The notes under the pieces were generated by a model. The model ran no database searches. It was not told the origin of the DNA and worked only from the letters and a program-made list of their open reading frames with translations. Position numbers and translations under genes: made by a program. This document shows positions 44,951-53,942 of a stretch of DNA of 64,000 nt, piece by piece. The stretch's first letter is position 1; every line of letters starts with the position of its first letter. The stretch comes from Mycobacterium sp. 852014-52450_SCH5900713 (GTDB taxonomy: Bacteria > Actinomycetota > Actinomycetes > Mycobacteriales > Mycobacteriaceae), in the NCBI RefSeq assembly GCF_001667075.1, contig NZ_LZIL01000032.1, positions 124,001-188,000 of the forward strand, written 5' to 3'.

Positions 44951-45423
44951 GCTCAACCGCAGAACGTTACGTCGTCACCCGCACCATCGCCGCGACGCCG
45001 GCCGAGATCTTCGCGGTCCTCGTCGACCCGGCGCGGCACCAGAACACCGAGCCCACTGACTGGGTCCGTGACTCGGTGGACACCGCGCCCATCACCCGCG
45101 CGGGACAGATGTTCGCGATGAACATGTACCTCGACCGGGCCGGCGGCGACTATGTCACCCACAACCTGGTCAATGTTTTCGACACGGACCGTGCCATCGG
45201 TTGGATGCCGGGCGTGCTCGACGAGGCGGGCAACCACAATCCCGGTGGTTGGTTCTGGCGCTATGACCTCGCACCTAACGGGAACCACACCGATGTGACG
45301 CTCACTTATGACTGGAGCGGCACACCGCAGGAGTTCCGCGACCGAGTCGGCGATATGCCGATTTTCGGTGAGGACTACCTAGCCGCGTCGCTGGCCACTC
45401 TGGAGCGATCGGTCGCGAACTAA
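44947..45423 (+). CDS. SRPBCC family protein (polyketide cyclase-like)
   Basis: This 158-residue START/SRPBCC-fold protein has RYVVTRTIAATPAEIFAVLVDPARHQNTEPTDWVRDSVD, the central strand region and the C-terminal helix EDYLAASLATLERSVAN. It probably binds a hydrophobic ligand. It is translationally coupled to the DUF899 gene; this pairing is seen in other actinobacteria from memory. No signal peptide is present. Confidence 0.85.
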   Translation: MSSTAERYVVTRTIAATPAEIFAVLVDPARHQNTEPTDWVRDSVDTAPITRAGQMFAMNMYLDRAGGDYVTHNLVNVFDTDRAIGWMPGVLDEAGNHNPGGWFWRYDLAPNGNHTDVTLTYDWSGTPQEFRDRVGDMPIFGEDYLAASLATLERSVAN

Positions 45424-45445
45424 GCTGTCGTTTGGGAGACGACGA

Positions 45446-47839
45446 CTATTGCGCCGCGAATGTGGAGATGCCAGAGACTCGCGGAATCTCGGAAGCGGGC
45501 AGCGGTCGGCAGAAGAAGTTCCCTTGTACGGCGTCGCAACCGTAGTCCTTGAGTCGTTGGGCCGTGGCGAGGTCCTCGACGCCTTCGGCAACGGTCGCGA
45601 TGCCGAACGCAGATGCCAACTCGATGACCGAGTGCGTAATGATTGCGGCTCGGTCGTCGTGCAGGATCGGCGCGATGAACTCGCGGCCGAGTTTGACTTC
45701 ATCGACCGGTAGCTCGCGCAGATAGGTCAGAGTGGCGTAGCCGCTGCCGAAGTCGTCGATCGCCACCCGGATGCCGTTCTCCCGGAGACGATCCAGCACC
45801 GTGCGGGCCTTGGCCAGGTCGGCCACCACCAAATCCTCGGTGATCTCAATCGTGAGAGAACCAGGAGACATTGCGTATGTGTGGAGCACCGACATGATGC
45901 GGTCGGGCAGCGCATCCTTGTCGAGCGAGGGCGCCGCCAGGTTGATCGCGACCGGGATCGCTGCACCTTCCGCGTGCCAAGCGGCAGCGTCGGCGACGGC
46001 GCGCGACAACACCAGATCGGTGAGCGCATGCATCAGCCCGTGCTCGCGAACCAGGGGCAAAAACTGGGCGGGCTTCAGCACGCCAAAGCGCGGGTGCTGC
46101 CACCGGACGAGCGCCTCTACTCCGCGCACCGAGCCGGTCATCAAGCCGAATTTCGGCTGGTAGAGCAGGGTCAGCGAGCCGTTCTCAATGGCGCGCCGCA
46201 GTTCGCCGAGCAACTGCAGTCGCGCGATGGCACTGTCGTAGGCCGGCGCCCCGCCAAGTTGATCGTCCATCTCGGGTGTGAACGTCCGAACATTGGCCGA
46301 GTTCGCCTGCCGGGCGACGGATCGTGCCGCATCGGCCTGTCTGAGGAGTTCACCCGGCGTTGGGGCGGCGACGAGCCCTGAATTAGCCGAAGCCACACCG
46401 ATACTCACGCGCACGTCCAGGCGGTGATCCTCAATGTCGATGGGTTCCTGGAAAGATCGTGCAAGCCCGTTGGCAACCTGCACTGCCGCGTCGGGACGGT
46501 CTTCGACCAGAATCGCGAATTCGTCCCCGCTCATCCGCGCAACGGTGTGAATGTCGTTGGTATTGGCTTGGATCCGCTGGCCAACGGCGCGCAGGAGCTC
46601 GTCGCCCACGTCATAACCCAGCGTGTCGTTCACCAGCTTGAAATCGTCGACGCCCACCGTGAGCACGCTGACCGGCACGCTGTGCTGAACGTGTAAGCGC
46701 AGCGCGTGCGCCAGGCGATCATCAAATAGTTGCTGATTTGCCAACCCCGTTAGCGGGTCGCGTAGGGCGGCGTCAGACACCGCGACGAGCAGACGTTGCT
46801 TTCGGTCGAGCAGCAAGATGTGGCGGGCCAGGGTGGTAACGAAAAGCACCACGCAAACCAAGAAAATGAACGCCTCGCTCCGGTATGCAGGCCAAAAGTG
46901 CACGGCACCAACGACAATGGCGAGCAATACGGGCAGGTAGGGCAGCCACAACGACGCCCTCGAAGAGGGTTGCGAAAAACCGAGGTCGGGTTCCTGGCTG
47001 GGCTGAGAAGTGATTCCGGACAGCGCGACGAAGTACATTCCGCCTGCCCACCCAAGAACGACGAGGTCATTCGGCGCCTGGTCGGCGTAATCCTTTGCGA
47101 CATGGATCACCCCGGTCGCTGCGATGATGCCCCACCCCAGCATCATCAGCGTGGGTGAAAGCTTGCGGTCCGCCTCGGCCTTCCTCACCACGACGAAGGT
47201 CGTGGCGACGAGGCCCACATACACGCCGGCCGCGGTGGCCAACAGGATCTCGGGAACGCTGACCGTCTGTGGTGAGTGCGCCCCGCGACCCACTGCCAGG
47301 ATGACGAGAATGATCAATAGCGACGCGGTGACGAGGATGCCGTCAAGCAGGAGGCCGATCCCAAATCGCGCATCATCCCGGCTGGGAATTGCGACCGCGG
47401 TTGCCAGCGCGCACAGCGGCAAGATGAGGTAGCCGAAGTTGGCCGCCGAGAGGCCCGCGACCGGAAGACTGCCACCGACCGCGACGTAGCACCACACTGC
47501 TTGGCCGGCGGTCCAGCCGAGCAACCCGGTAGAAAGAACGGTCCACGCAAGGCGTTGGCGGCTTCGAGAACCGCGCGCGGCACTGGCTGAACATGCGAGT
47601 GCAAAGACGCCTGCAATGACGGAGCCTGCCGGGGCGACTAGCCCGCGCCCCGAGTCGCCGGTCGAGATGAACAGCATCGTCGCGAACGCGAGGAGCCCGA
47701 TAGTTGCCAACACGACCACCACAACGCGGCTTCGTGTCAGAGACAACATTCCCCTCAATCTGCCGGGTGCGGTTCGCAAGCAGGATAAGACACACCGCAA
47801 AAGTAGTTGTGCAAATTTGCTTACCTGTTTCTCGGCCAT
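45446..47839 (-). CDS. Membrane GGDEF-EAL protein with SGDEF variant
   Basis: This is 797 residues from the ATG at 47839; the alternative ATG at 47749 gives 767, and neither has a good ribosome site. About ten membrane helices come first. The GGDEF domain reads RMSGDEFAIL, with Ser in the first position and no RxxD inhibitory site. The EAL domain is complete: VEALVRW, INLAAPSL, IEITEDLVV, AIDDFGSGYATL, TVAEGVE and VQGNFF. This suggests mainly phosphodiesterase activity, although SGDEF can be active. Confidence 0.9.
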   Translation of the reverse strand: MAEKQVSKFAQLLLRCVLSCLRTAPGRLRGMLSLTRSRVVVVVLATIGLLAFATMLFISTGDSGRGLVAPAGSVIAGVFALACSASAARGSRSRQRLAWTVLSTGLLGWTAGQAVWCYVAVGGSLPVAGLSAANFGYLILPLCALATAVAIPSRDDARFGIGLLLDGILVTASLLIILVILAVGRGAHSPQTVSVPEILLATAAGVYVGLVATTFVVVRKAEADRKLSPTLMMLGWGIIAATGVIHVAKDYADQAPNDLVVLGWAGGMYFVALSGITSQPSQEPDLGFSQPSSRASLWLPYLPVLLAIVVGAVHFWPAYRSEAFIFLVCVVLFVTTLARHILLLDRKQRLLVAVSDAALRDPLTGLANQQLFDDRLAHALRLHVQHSVPVSVLTVGVDDFKLVNDTLGYDVGDELLRAVGQRIQANTNDIHTVARMSGDEFAILVEDRPDAAVQVANGLARSFQEPIDIEDHRLDVRVSIGVASANSGLVAAPTPGELLRQADAARSVARQANSANVRTFTPEMDDQLGGAPAYDSAIARLQLLGELRRAIENGSLTLLYQPKFGLMTGSVRGVEALVRWQHPRFGVLKPAQFLPLVREHGLMHALTDLVLSRAVADAAAWHAEGAAIPVAINLAAPSLDKDALPDRIMSVLHTYAMSPGSLTIEITEDLVVADLAKARTVLDRLRENGIRVAIDDFGSGYATLTYLRELPVDEVKLGREFIAPILHDDRAAIITHSVIELASAFGIATVAEGVEDLATAQRLKDYGCDAVQGNFFCRPLPASEIPRVSGISTFAAQ

Positions 47840-47914
47840 TACGGCGCTGAACGGGAGCAGGACACCGCACCAGGTCCAATGGCCAGGGAAGCCTCCCTTT
47901 GAGAGGGTGGGCGT

Positions 47915-48283
47915 ATGAACGAGACCCGAAACCGCGTACTCCTGCCCACTTTCGCCGCATTGCGGTTTGCGACAGGCCTGAGCGCATGGCTTGCTCCCAA
48001 AAAGACAGCGGCTCTGATCGGCCTGGGTTCTGACCGTCAACAGCCGCTGACCACTCAACTGTTCGGTTCTCGCGAACTAACGCTGGCCATTGCCATCATG
48101 GACACCGCCTCACCTCGGCTGCGCACGCGCGCTCTGCAACTGGGCCTTTTAGTCGACACCTTGGACGTCGTCGCAGCCGTCCACGGCCTGCGGCGCCAGA
48201 CGTTGTCGCCGGCTGGCGCGATCGCATGCGGGGGTGGCGCGGCGCTCTTCGCCGGTCTCGGTGTGGCTGCGCTGACCGGCTAA
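47915..48283 (+). CDS. Small membrane protein, DUF4267-like organisation
   Basis: This is 122 residues with GAGAGGGTG before the ATG at 47915. Three to four hydrophobic segments surround LAPKKTAALIGLGSDRQQPLTTQLFGSRELTLAIAIMD. The order (Pro-containing loop, Gly/Arg motif, late Asp in LLVDTLDVVAAVHG) resembles DUF4267 proteins such as the one at 41506-41889. The function is unknown. Confidence 0.7.
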   Translation: MNETRNRVLLPTFAALRFATGLSAWLAPKKTAALIGLGSDRQQPLTTQLFGSRELTLAIAIMDTASPRLRTRALQLGLLVDTLDVVAAVHGLRRQTLSPAGAIACGGGAALFAGLGVAALTG

Positions 48284-48390
48284 AGACGGCAAGCGCGACA
48301 GTGACTGAGAACGCGGACCCGCCCTCGGGGTTTTCGCTATTGTTCATGTCTGCGGCCGTGCTACCGCCAAGAAGAATGGAAGGGAATCGA

Positions 48391-48744
48391 ATGCCCTCAC
48401 CTCGTTGGCTGGCCACCCTCACCATCCCCGTGATGGCCGGAGCTGCCCTGGTTAGCAGCGCCGCACTTGCGGCTGCCACCCCACAAGACGACGCATACCT
48501 CGCACAACTGCGCGCCGTCGGGCTCAGCTGGCCGCCCCAGACGGAAGAGGCGCTCATCGGGGAGGCGCACCTCATCTGCTACGACCTCACCTGGGGTTGG
48601 ACGCCACAACAAATTGCCGACGACGTTCACGCCCACTTGAACGCGAGGGGCGTGACGTTGTTGGACGTCGGCACCATGGTCGACGCTGCGCACTCGACCT
48701 ATTGCCCCGGCAACGTGTGCGACGCCCCCAGCCTCTGCACCTGA
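48391..48744 (+). CDS. DUF732 secreted protein
   Basis: This is 117 residues from the ATG at 48391 (GGAAGGGA upstream). A signal peptide ends at AALAAATPQDD. The DUF732 core DDAYLAQLRAVGLSWPPQTEEALIGEAHLICYDLTWGWTPQQIADDVHAHL follows, ending with a Cys-rich YCPGNVCDAPSLCT. DUF732 proteins are small mycobacterial exported proteins of unknown function. Confidence 0.88.
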   Translation: MPSPRWLATLTIPVMAGAALVSSAALAAATPQDDAYLAQLRAVGLSWPPQTEEALIGEAHLICYDLTWGWTPQQIADDVHAHLNARGVTLLDVGTMVDAAHSTYCPGNVCDAPSLCT

Positions 48745-48792
48745 CGGGTAGGCGCAGGGCTACCGCCGAGGGACAAGTCAACTGGCTGTAGC

Positions 48793-49353
48793 GTGACGGC
48801 CGTGAAGTCCTCCCTGGTGTATTCCTCCGTCGCGGCCTGCGTCGCGGCAACCGTTGTGACCCTCGTCGGATCCGGCACGGCAACCGCGGCCGGCTCGTGC
48901 CCGACAGCACCCGCACAGAATGGTGGAACGCCGGACTGGACGCTGGCGGGAAGCACCGGCAGCGTGGCGGTTACCGGATCCACGGATACGACGGCACCGC
49001 GCGTGGACGTGACGGTACCGTTCAGCGTGACCCAGACCCAGGTCCACACGCTGCACGCGGGAGACGGACCTGTGGTCCCCGCCGCGGCCAGGGTTTCCGT
49101 CTGCTACATGGGCGTCAACGGACGTGATGGGTCGGTGTTCGACAACAGCTACGAACGGGGCGCCCCGGTTGACTTCCCGCTCAACGGCGTCGTGCCCGGA
49201 TTCCAGAAGGCCATCGCGGGGCAAAAGGTCGGATCGACGGTGGGCGTCGCGATGACTTCCGCGGATGGATACCCCAACGGCCAACCCAGCGCTGGAATCC
49301 GGCCGGGCGACTCGCTCGTGTTCGCGATCAAGATCCTCAGCGCATCCGGCTAG
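48793..49353 (+). CDS. Exported FKBP-type peptidyl-prolyl isomerase
   Basis: This 186-residue protein starts at GTG (48793). A signal peptide ends around GTATAAGSC. The C-terminal FKBP domain reads ARVSVCYMGVNGRDGSVFDNSYERGAPVDFPLNGVVPGFQKAIAGQKVGSTVGVAM and GIRPGDSLVFAIKIL. It probably assists folding of exported proteins. The Cys after AAGS could also be a weak lipobox. Confidence 0.87.
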   Translation: MTAVKSSLVYSSVAACVAATVVTLVGSGTATAAGSCPTAPAQNGGTPDWTLAGSTGSVAVTGSTDTTAPRVDVTVPFSVTQTQVHTLHAGDGPVVPAAARVSVCYMGVNGRDGSVFDNSYERGAPVDFPLNGVVPGFQKAIAGQKVGSTVGVAMTSADGYPNGQPSAGIRPGDSLVFAIKILSASG

Positions 49354-49378
49354 CTCCGCGCACCAAATCCCCTGTCGC

Positions 49379-49642
49379 TCAACTGCTCAGCGGCACAAAC
49401 ATGAGCGCCGGATCAATGCCGAGCTGCTGAGCGACATGGGTGGTATCCCAATACTCGCGCCAGGAAGTGATCGAGCCGTCGCGGACACCGAAGAACGCCG
49501 TGACGTAGAACGTGACGGCGACACCGTTCATGGCATTCACATCGACGCGCTCGACGACGACGGTGTCACCGTCGGACAAGACGGTGTGGATCTCGCTCGG
49601 CGTTGACGCCCGGCACCCGTCGTCGCCGTCGCGCGAAGCGGC
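49379..49642 (-). pseudogene. Truncated limonene-1,2-epoxide hydrolase-like remnant
   Basis: The frame encodes EIHTVLSDGDTVVVERVDV..TFYVTAFFGVRDGSITSWREYWD, the C-terminal half of LEH/SnoaL-type proteins, ending at 49379. Upstream it runs through non-matching sequence into the stop codon of the neighbouring gene (49643-49645). A full family member has about 130-150 residues, so the N-terminal half is missing. A TTG at 49579 could still give 66 residues. Confidence 0.6.
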
Positions 49643-50704
49643 CTACATGGGTCCGGGAAGCTCGCCAAGGTCGGAGAGTTCGGCGTGGACAGAGGTGATA
49701 GCCGCCCGGTACTGCTCCTCGGTCAGCGTTTTGGCGTAGTAGCGGTTCATCCGCAGCTGGTATTGCAGATCCCGCAGTTGCCGGACGCGGTTCAGCCTGG
49801 CGATGTCGCCCTGGGAGAACTTCAATTGCTCAGCCGTGATCTGGCCGGCCATGACTTGTTCGATCGGCGAGAGCCGATAACCGCAGCCGGCGAGGTATTC
49901 GAAGTAGGGCTTGAGATATGGGCGTCCGCCGGCCTGCCAGCTGCCGTAGGCCGTATGCCATTCGAACGCCGCAACCACCATCGCCAGGGTCACCATCGCC
50001 GGGCGGGCGTCGATATCGATTGTCGAGCTGAGGCTTTCGTATCGCGCTTCGTCGGACCCCAGCAGTTGCGCGGCCACATCCATGCTGGCTGGGCAGTGTA
50101 GGTCGGCCAAGTAGTGGAAATTGCGGGCAATGAAAATGTCGGTCCCGGCGGGTGGCGTGCTCCCCGCGATGATGTTTGCGCGAATCCAGTTGCGGCGAGC
50201 CGCAGCGACCTCGGCGGCGCGACGATCCAGCTCGCGCGTGAAGACCCAGTCCGTATTGGCTTGTGCCTCGGCCTCGGATTGCAGCTTGGTCGGCTGGGCG
50301 CCGGTATAGGCGGGGCCGGCCGTCACCTCGCTCAGCGCGAGCGGCCGTCCCATGTCCCGGGTCAGGTACCGGGCGTACACATCAAGATCGGGCACCTTTG
50401 CCAACCGGGCAAGATCGCCCAATGTTGTGTTACCGGCCGTCAATCGGCAGATCTGATCCTCTTGCCTGAGGTCATCGCGCGTGTAGATAATGCCGAGGTC
50501 GCGTCGGCGTACCCGGTCACCGGTATTGACGTCGACAAGCCACCCGGCCGGTCCGGCAATCCCCGGCACGTAGCGGGAGACTTCGACGAGCAAATCGTCG
50601 ACGGTGGCCGAGTCGGGGAAGACCCAGAAGACGCGATGGGACTCGACGTCGTCGCCCATCGCCACGCTGGCGCGATCCAACGTGATTTTTACCGTGTCGG
50701 CCAT
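49643..50704 (-). CDS. Hypothetical protein, 353 residues
   Basis: I do not recognise this family. The first 90 residues look like a compact beta-grasp-like domain (VKITLDRASVAMGDDVESHRVFWVFPDSATVDDLLVEVSRYVPGIAG..WLVDVNTGDRVRRRDLGIIY). The remainder is helical with an Arg/Ala-rich coil (FTRELDRRAAEVAAARRNWIRANIIAG) and an aromatic region (FEWHTAYGSWQAGGRPYLKPYFEYLAGCGYRL). There is no signal peptide or membrane segment. Length and codon use are those of a real gene. Confidence 0.75.
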   Translation of the reverse strand: MADTVKITLDRASVAMGDDVESHRVFWVFPDSATVDDLLVEVSRYVPGIAGPAGWLVDVNTGDRVRRRDLGIIYTRDDLRQEDQICRLTAGNTTLGDLARLAKVPDLDVYARYLTRDMGRPLALSEVTAGPAYTGAQPTKLQSEAEAQANTDWVFTRELDRRAAEVAAARRNWIRANIIAGSTPPAGTDIFIARNFHYLADLHCPASMDVAAQLLGSDEARYESLSSTIDIDARPAMVTLAMVVAAFEWHTAYGSWQAGGRPYLKPYFEYLAGCGYRLSPIEQVMAGQITAEQLKFSQGDIARLNRVRQLRDLQYQLRMNRYYAKTLTEEQYRAAITSVHAELSDLGELPGPM

Positions 50705-50745
50705 GCTGGGGATTATGTCCCGAGGTCAGGCGCGCACGCCATTCA

Positions 50746-52179
50746 CTAGAAGTTGAGCCCCGAGAACATGATTCGGCTGGGATCGTACTTCTGGCGCACG
50801 GCGGTCAGCCGGGACAGGTTCGAGCTGAAGTATCGCGAGGCCGGTTGGTTCGCCTCGATGTAGTTCACGTAGCCGCCGACCGAGTACGGCTGAACGGCCT
50901 GGTGTGCAGTGTTGAGCCAGTTGGTCGCCGCCGCCGCGTCGCCGGTTTCGACGTACCACTGCACCAGCGCGTACTGGCGACGCCACGGGAAGGCGGTTGC
51001 CCCAGGCGCCACATCGGCGAGGGCGCCGTCCAGCGCATGCATGATGGCCAACATGCGGCCGGCTCCACGCGGAAAGGTGTCGACCGCCTTGGCGATGCCC
51101 TGGGCGGTGGCCGCGTTGACGACGGGCAGCACGTCGGATCCGCCGACGTATCCGAGCGGTGACGGGTTGAGGTTCCCGACGGCCAGGTACCGCACCAGGT
51201 CGAGATAGTTGAAGGTGTGGTTCTCGGTCCCAGTCGGTTGCACCCCAACGGCTTTGGTGATGGCCGCCCCTACGCTGCCCCCCGATCCGACCGGGCAGGT
51301 CGCCATGATGCGGCAATGCGTGCCCATTCCATCGACGGTGGCGTCCGCCAGCGCCCAGCTGTTCCGGTCGGCGGTGCGCAGCCAGTTCTGCCAGCCGACC
51401 AGTACTTGCGCTAACGCCTCGGGGGGAAAGTTGAGGTTCACCACGTCAAGATCCGTGGTGGGAAAGGTGGCGAAGGTCAGCGAAGTGGTCACGCCGAAGT
51501 TGCCGCCGCCACCACCGCGCAACGCCCAGAACAGGTCGGGATTGCTGGCGCTGGACGCGGTCACGGCCTGACCGCCGGGCAGCACTACCGACGCCGACAG
51601 CAATTGGTCACAGAGCAGCCCCGCGTGGCGCGAATTGGCGCCCAATCCCCCGCCCAGGGCGTGCCCGGACGCCCCGACCGACGGGCAGGTACCCGTCGGG
51701 ATGCCGCGGCCGGCGCCTGCCAACGTCTGGTGCATCGCGTACAAGCTGGTCGCGGGCGTCACCGTGATGTTCCCCGTACCGGCGTCGTAATTGATTCCTC
51801 CGGGCAGCTGACGCAGGTCGAGCACCATGACGCCGTTCGCCGTGGAGGCGCCGATGTAGGAATGCCCGCCGCTGCGCGGCGCCACCTTCAGGTTGTGAGC
51901 GGCGGCGAACGCCATGGCCTTCTGCACGTCAGCCGGCGACGTCGGGGTCACGATGGCAGCGGGCGTCGAGCCGTTGTAGTTGGTGTTGAAAACCTGCTTG
52001 GCCGACCCGAAAGCGCCGTTGTCCGGTAGCAGCACTTGTCCACCGATGGCGGTGGACAGACCCTCCCACCCGGTGGGGTTGGGGGCGGCGGTGGCCCGGG
52101 CGGAGCCGAAAACCGCACCCGCGGCCAACGCTCCGGCGGTCCCCCGCAGGAACGTCTGGCGTGAGATTTCACGCGCCAC
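50746..52179 (-). CDS. FAD-linked oxidase, berberine-bridge-enzyme type, with atypical Tat signal
   Basis: This 477-residue protein starts at GTG (52179). The signal region ISRQTFLRGTAGALAAGAVFGSARATAAP looks like a Tat signal in which the second Arg is Gln. The FAD-binding PCMH domain has PRSGGHSYIG (His for one flavin bond) and TGTCPSVGASGHALGGG (Cys for the second). The BBE C-terminal motif is NYIEANQP..YDPSRIMFSGLNF. It oxidises an alcohol or sugar outside the cell if exported. It is monocistronic. Confidence 0.9.
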   Translation of the reverse strand: MAREISRQTFLRGTAGALAAGAVFGSARATAAPNPTGWEGLSTAIGGQVLLPDNGAFGSAKQVFNTNYNGSTPAAIVTPTSPADVQKAMAFAAAHNLKVAPRSGGHSYIGASTANGVMVLDLRQLPGGINYDAGTGNITVTPATSLYAMHQTLAGAGRGIPTGTCPSVGASGHALGGGLGANSRHAGLLCDQLLSASVVLPGGQAVTASSASNPDLFWALRGGGGGNFGVTTSLTFATFPTTDLDVVNLNFPPEALAQVLVGWQNWLRTADRNSWALADATVDGMGTHCRIMATCPVGSGGSVGAAITKAVGVQPTGTENHTFNYLDLVRYLAVGNLNPSPLGYVGGSDVLPVVNAATAQGIAKAVDTFPRGAGRMLAIMHALDGALADVAPGATAFPWRRQYALVQWYVETGDAAAATNWLNTAHQAVQPYSVGGYVNYIEANQPASRYFSSNLSRLTAVRQKYDPSRIMFSGLNF

Positions 52180-52422
52180 CGTCGGGCTCCCGCGTCTGCC
52201 TCATGTCCGGCATTGTCAAACGCCTGACAACCAAAACCTCGGTGCCCCATGCCGTGTGACCGGATCGAAACCGATACGAGCCGCCCCGGTGATGCACCCG
52301 CCGAGTACGGCGGGCGCCGCCTCAAACGGACACGCCGCTCTGCGGCTCGTATTGTCTGCAGCATGATCGCCGCTTTGATGTGCACGCCCGGCCAGTCCAG
52401 TCGGTAGCCGGGGTTCAGGCGC

Positions 52423-53106
52423 GTGGGTCCTCTTGTGCTGGCGCTTGCGGGCCTGGCGTTTCTCGATTCGTTGAACGTCCTCAATCTGGGCGTCGTCTCG
52501 GCCGTCATTTTCGACAGCCGGTTGAATCGCCGGTCGCCGATTCCGGGTGCCCTGAGCTTCATCGCGGGCGTGTTCGCCGTCACAACCACATTCGGGCTGT
52601 GCACGGTACTGGGCCTCAGCTTCTTGACCCATGTCGTCCATTTCCACGTGACGCCGGCCATCCGTTTTCGAGGCGAGCTGGTGCTCGGCCTCGTGCTGAC
52701 CGGCCTGGCGTACTTCCCGTTGACCGCCCAATCATCGGCTCCGGGCTGGGCGCTGGCGGCGATGCGCGAACGGCCATGGCTGCTCGGGTTTCTCGGATTG
52801 GCCGTCGGTAGCGGGCAGGCGCCAACCGCAATCCCCTATCTCACGGGCCTGGCCATGCTCGCCGCCCTGCACCCGAGGCCACCGTTCTGGCCCTTGGCGA
52901 TCGTCGCCTATTGGGCGATCGCACTTTCCCCACCATTGCTGATCCTTGCCCTTTCGATGCGACGAACCATGCGCGCCAAGCGCATTCAGCGCAGGCTTGT
53001 CCGCGCCCTGACCCGCTACGGCCCGATGTCGGTCCGGCTGTTGTTCCTGGTCTTCGGAATCGGACTGGTGGCCGACGCGCTCGTCAATCACAGCGCCCTG
53101 TGGTGA
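52423..53106 (+). CDS. GAP family (Sap/GPL-addressing) membrane protein
   Basis: This is 227 residues from GTG (52423) with six predicted membrane helices. It begins LVLALAGLAFLDSLNVLNLGVVSAVIFDSR, and has GLAVGSGQAPTAIPYLTGLAMLA and LLILALSMRRTMRAKRIQRRLVRAL. Members of this family have been linked to glycopeptidolipid transport to the surface in mycobacteria. There is no glycopeptidolipid cluster in the window. Confidence 0.75.
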   Translation: MGPLVLALAGLAFLDSLNVLNLGVVSAVIFDSRLNRRSPIPGALSFIAGVFAVTTTFGLCTVLGLSFLTHVVHFHVTPAIRFRGELVLGLVLTGLAYFPLTAQSSAPGWALAAMRERPWLLGFLGLAVGSGQAPTAIPYLTGLAMLAALHPRPPFWPLAIVAYWAIALSPPLLILALSMRRTMRAKRIQRRLVRALTRYGPMSVRLLFLVFGIGLVADALVNHSALW

Positions 53107-53158
53107 CGCGGCACTCTTTCTCATCTCTTGCATAGCGAGCCGCAATATCTTGTTGCGT

Positions 53159-53932
53159 GTGACTGATCGCCAAGAGCGCGCGACTTCCTTCGGCTCGATC
53201 GCCGAGCACTATGACGGGTTGCGCCCGCACCCCCCGCAGCAAGCCGTGGACTGGCTGGTGCCACCCCATTGCGGGGTGGCTGTCGACGTGGGCGCGGGCA
53301 CCGGGCTGTTCACCCGCACACTCGTGGACAGGGTAGCGACGGTCATCGCCGTGGAACCCGATGCGCGCATGCGGGCCGTACTCACCGAGCGGTCTCCCGG
53401 GGTTCGTGCCATCGAAGGCACTGGGGAGTCGATTCCGCTTCCCGACCTTTCCGCCGACGCGGTGTTTGTTTCGTCGGCGTGGCACTGGATGGATCCCAAC
53501 CGGGCCGTTCCGGAGATCGGCCGGGTACTGCGCGACGGCGGGCGGTTCGGCCTGATCTGGACCAGTCGAGATCGTGACGTGGATTGGGTGCGCGACCTCG
53601 ACCTGCTGCCGGGCGAAGACACACCCGAGGCTGAATCGCCCGACCGCTTCCGCCGGCGCCACGAAAACGTTGTGCTCCCCGACCCGCAGATCTTCCACAA
53701 CCTCGCCCGCGAAACATTCACGTTCGCGCGGACGATGAGCATCGACGACGTCGTCGCAATGGTGGGCACCTACAGCCGGGTGATCATCGCGTCTGCGGAT
53801 GAGCGCGCCGAGCGACTCGCCAATGCCCGCGCTGCCCTGACTGAGCGATTCCCCCGGGCCGAAGCGATCGAGGTCCCGATGAAGTCCCGGTGCTGGCGCG
53901 CCGACCGGATCCCCCGCGGTGTCGGACGCTAG
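53159..53932 (+). CDS. Class I SAM-dependent methyltransferase
   Basis: This is 257 residues from GTG (53159); two TTG codons 6 and 9 bases earlier are alternatives. Motifs are FGSIAEHYDGLRP, VAVDVGAGTGLFTRTLVDR (motif I, about 40-58), VIAVEPDARM, DAVFVSSAWHWMDPNRAVPEIGRVLRDGGRFGLIW. It belongs to the Methyltransf_11 group. It is convergent with the peptidase gene with 10 bp between stops. The substrate is unknown. Confidence 0.88.
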   Translation: MTDRQERATSFGSIAEHYDGLRPHPPQQAVDWLVPPHCGVAVDVGAGTGLFTRTLVDRVATVIAVEPDARMRAVLTERSPGVRAIEGTGESIPLPDLSADAVFVSSAWHWMDPNRAVPEIGRVLRDGGRFGLIWTSRDRDVDWVRDLDLLPGEDTPEAESPDRFRRRHENVVLPDPQIFHNLARETFTFARTMSIDDVVAMVGTYSRVIIASADERAERLANARAALTERFPRAEAIEVPMKSRCWRADRIPRGVGR

Positions 53933-53942
53933 GCGCTACGCC

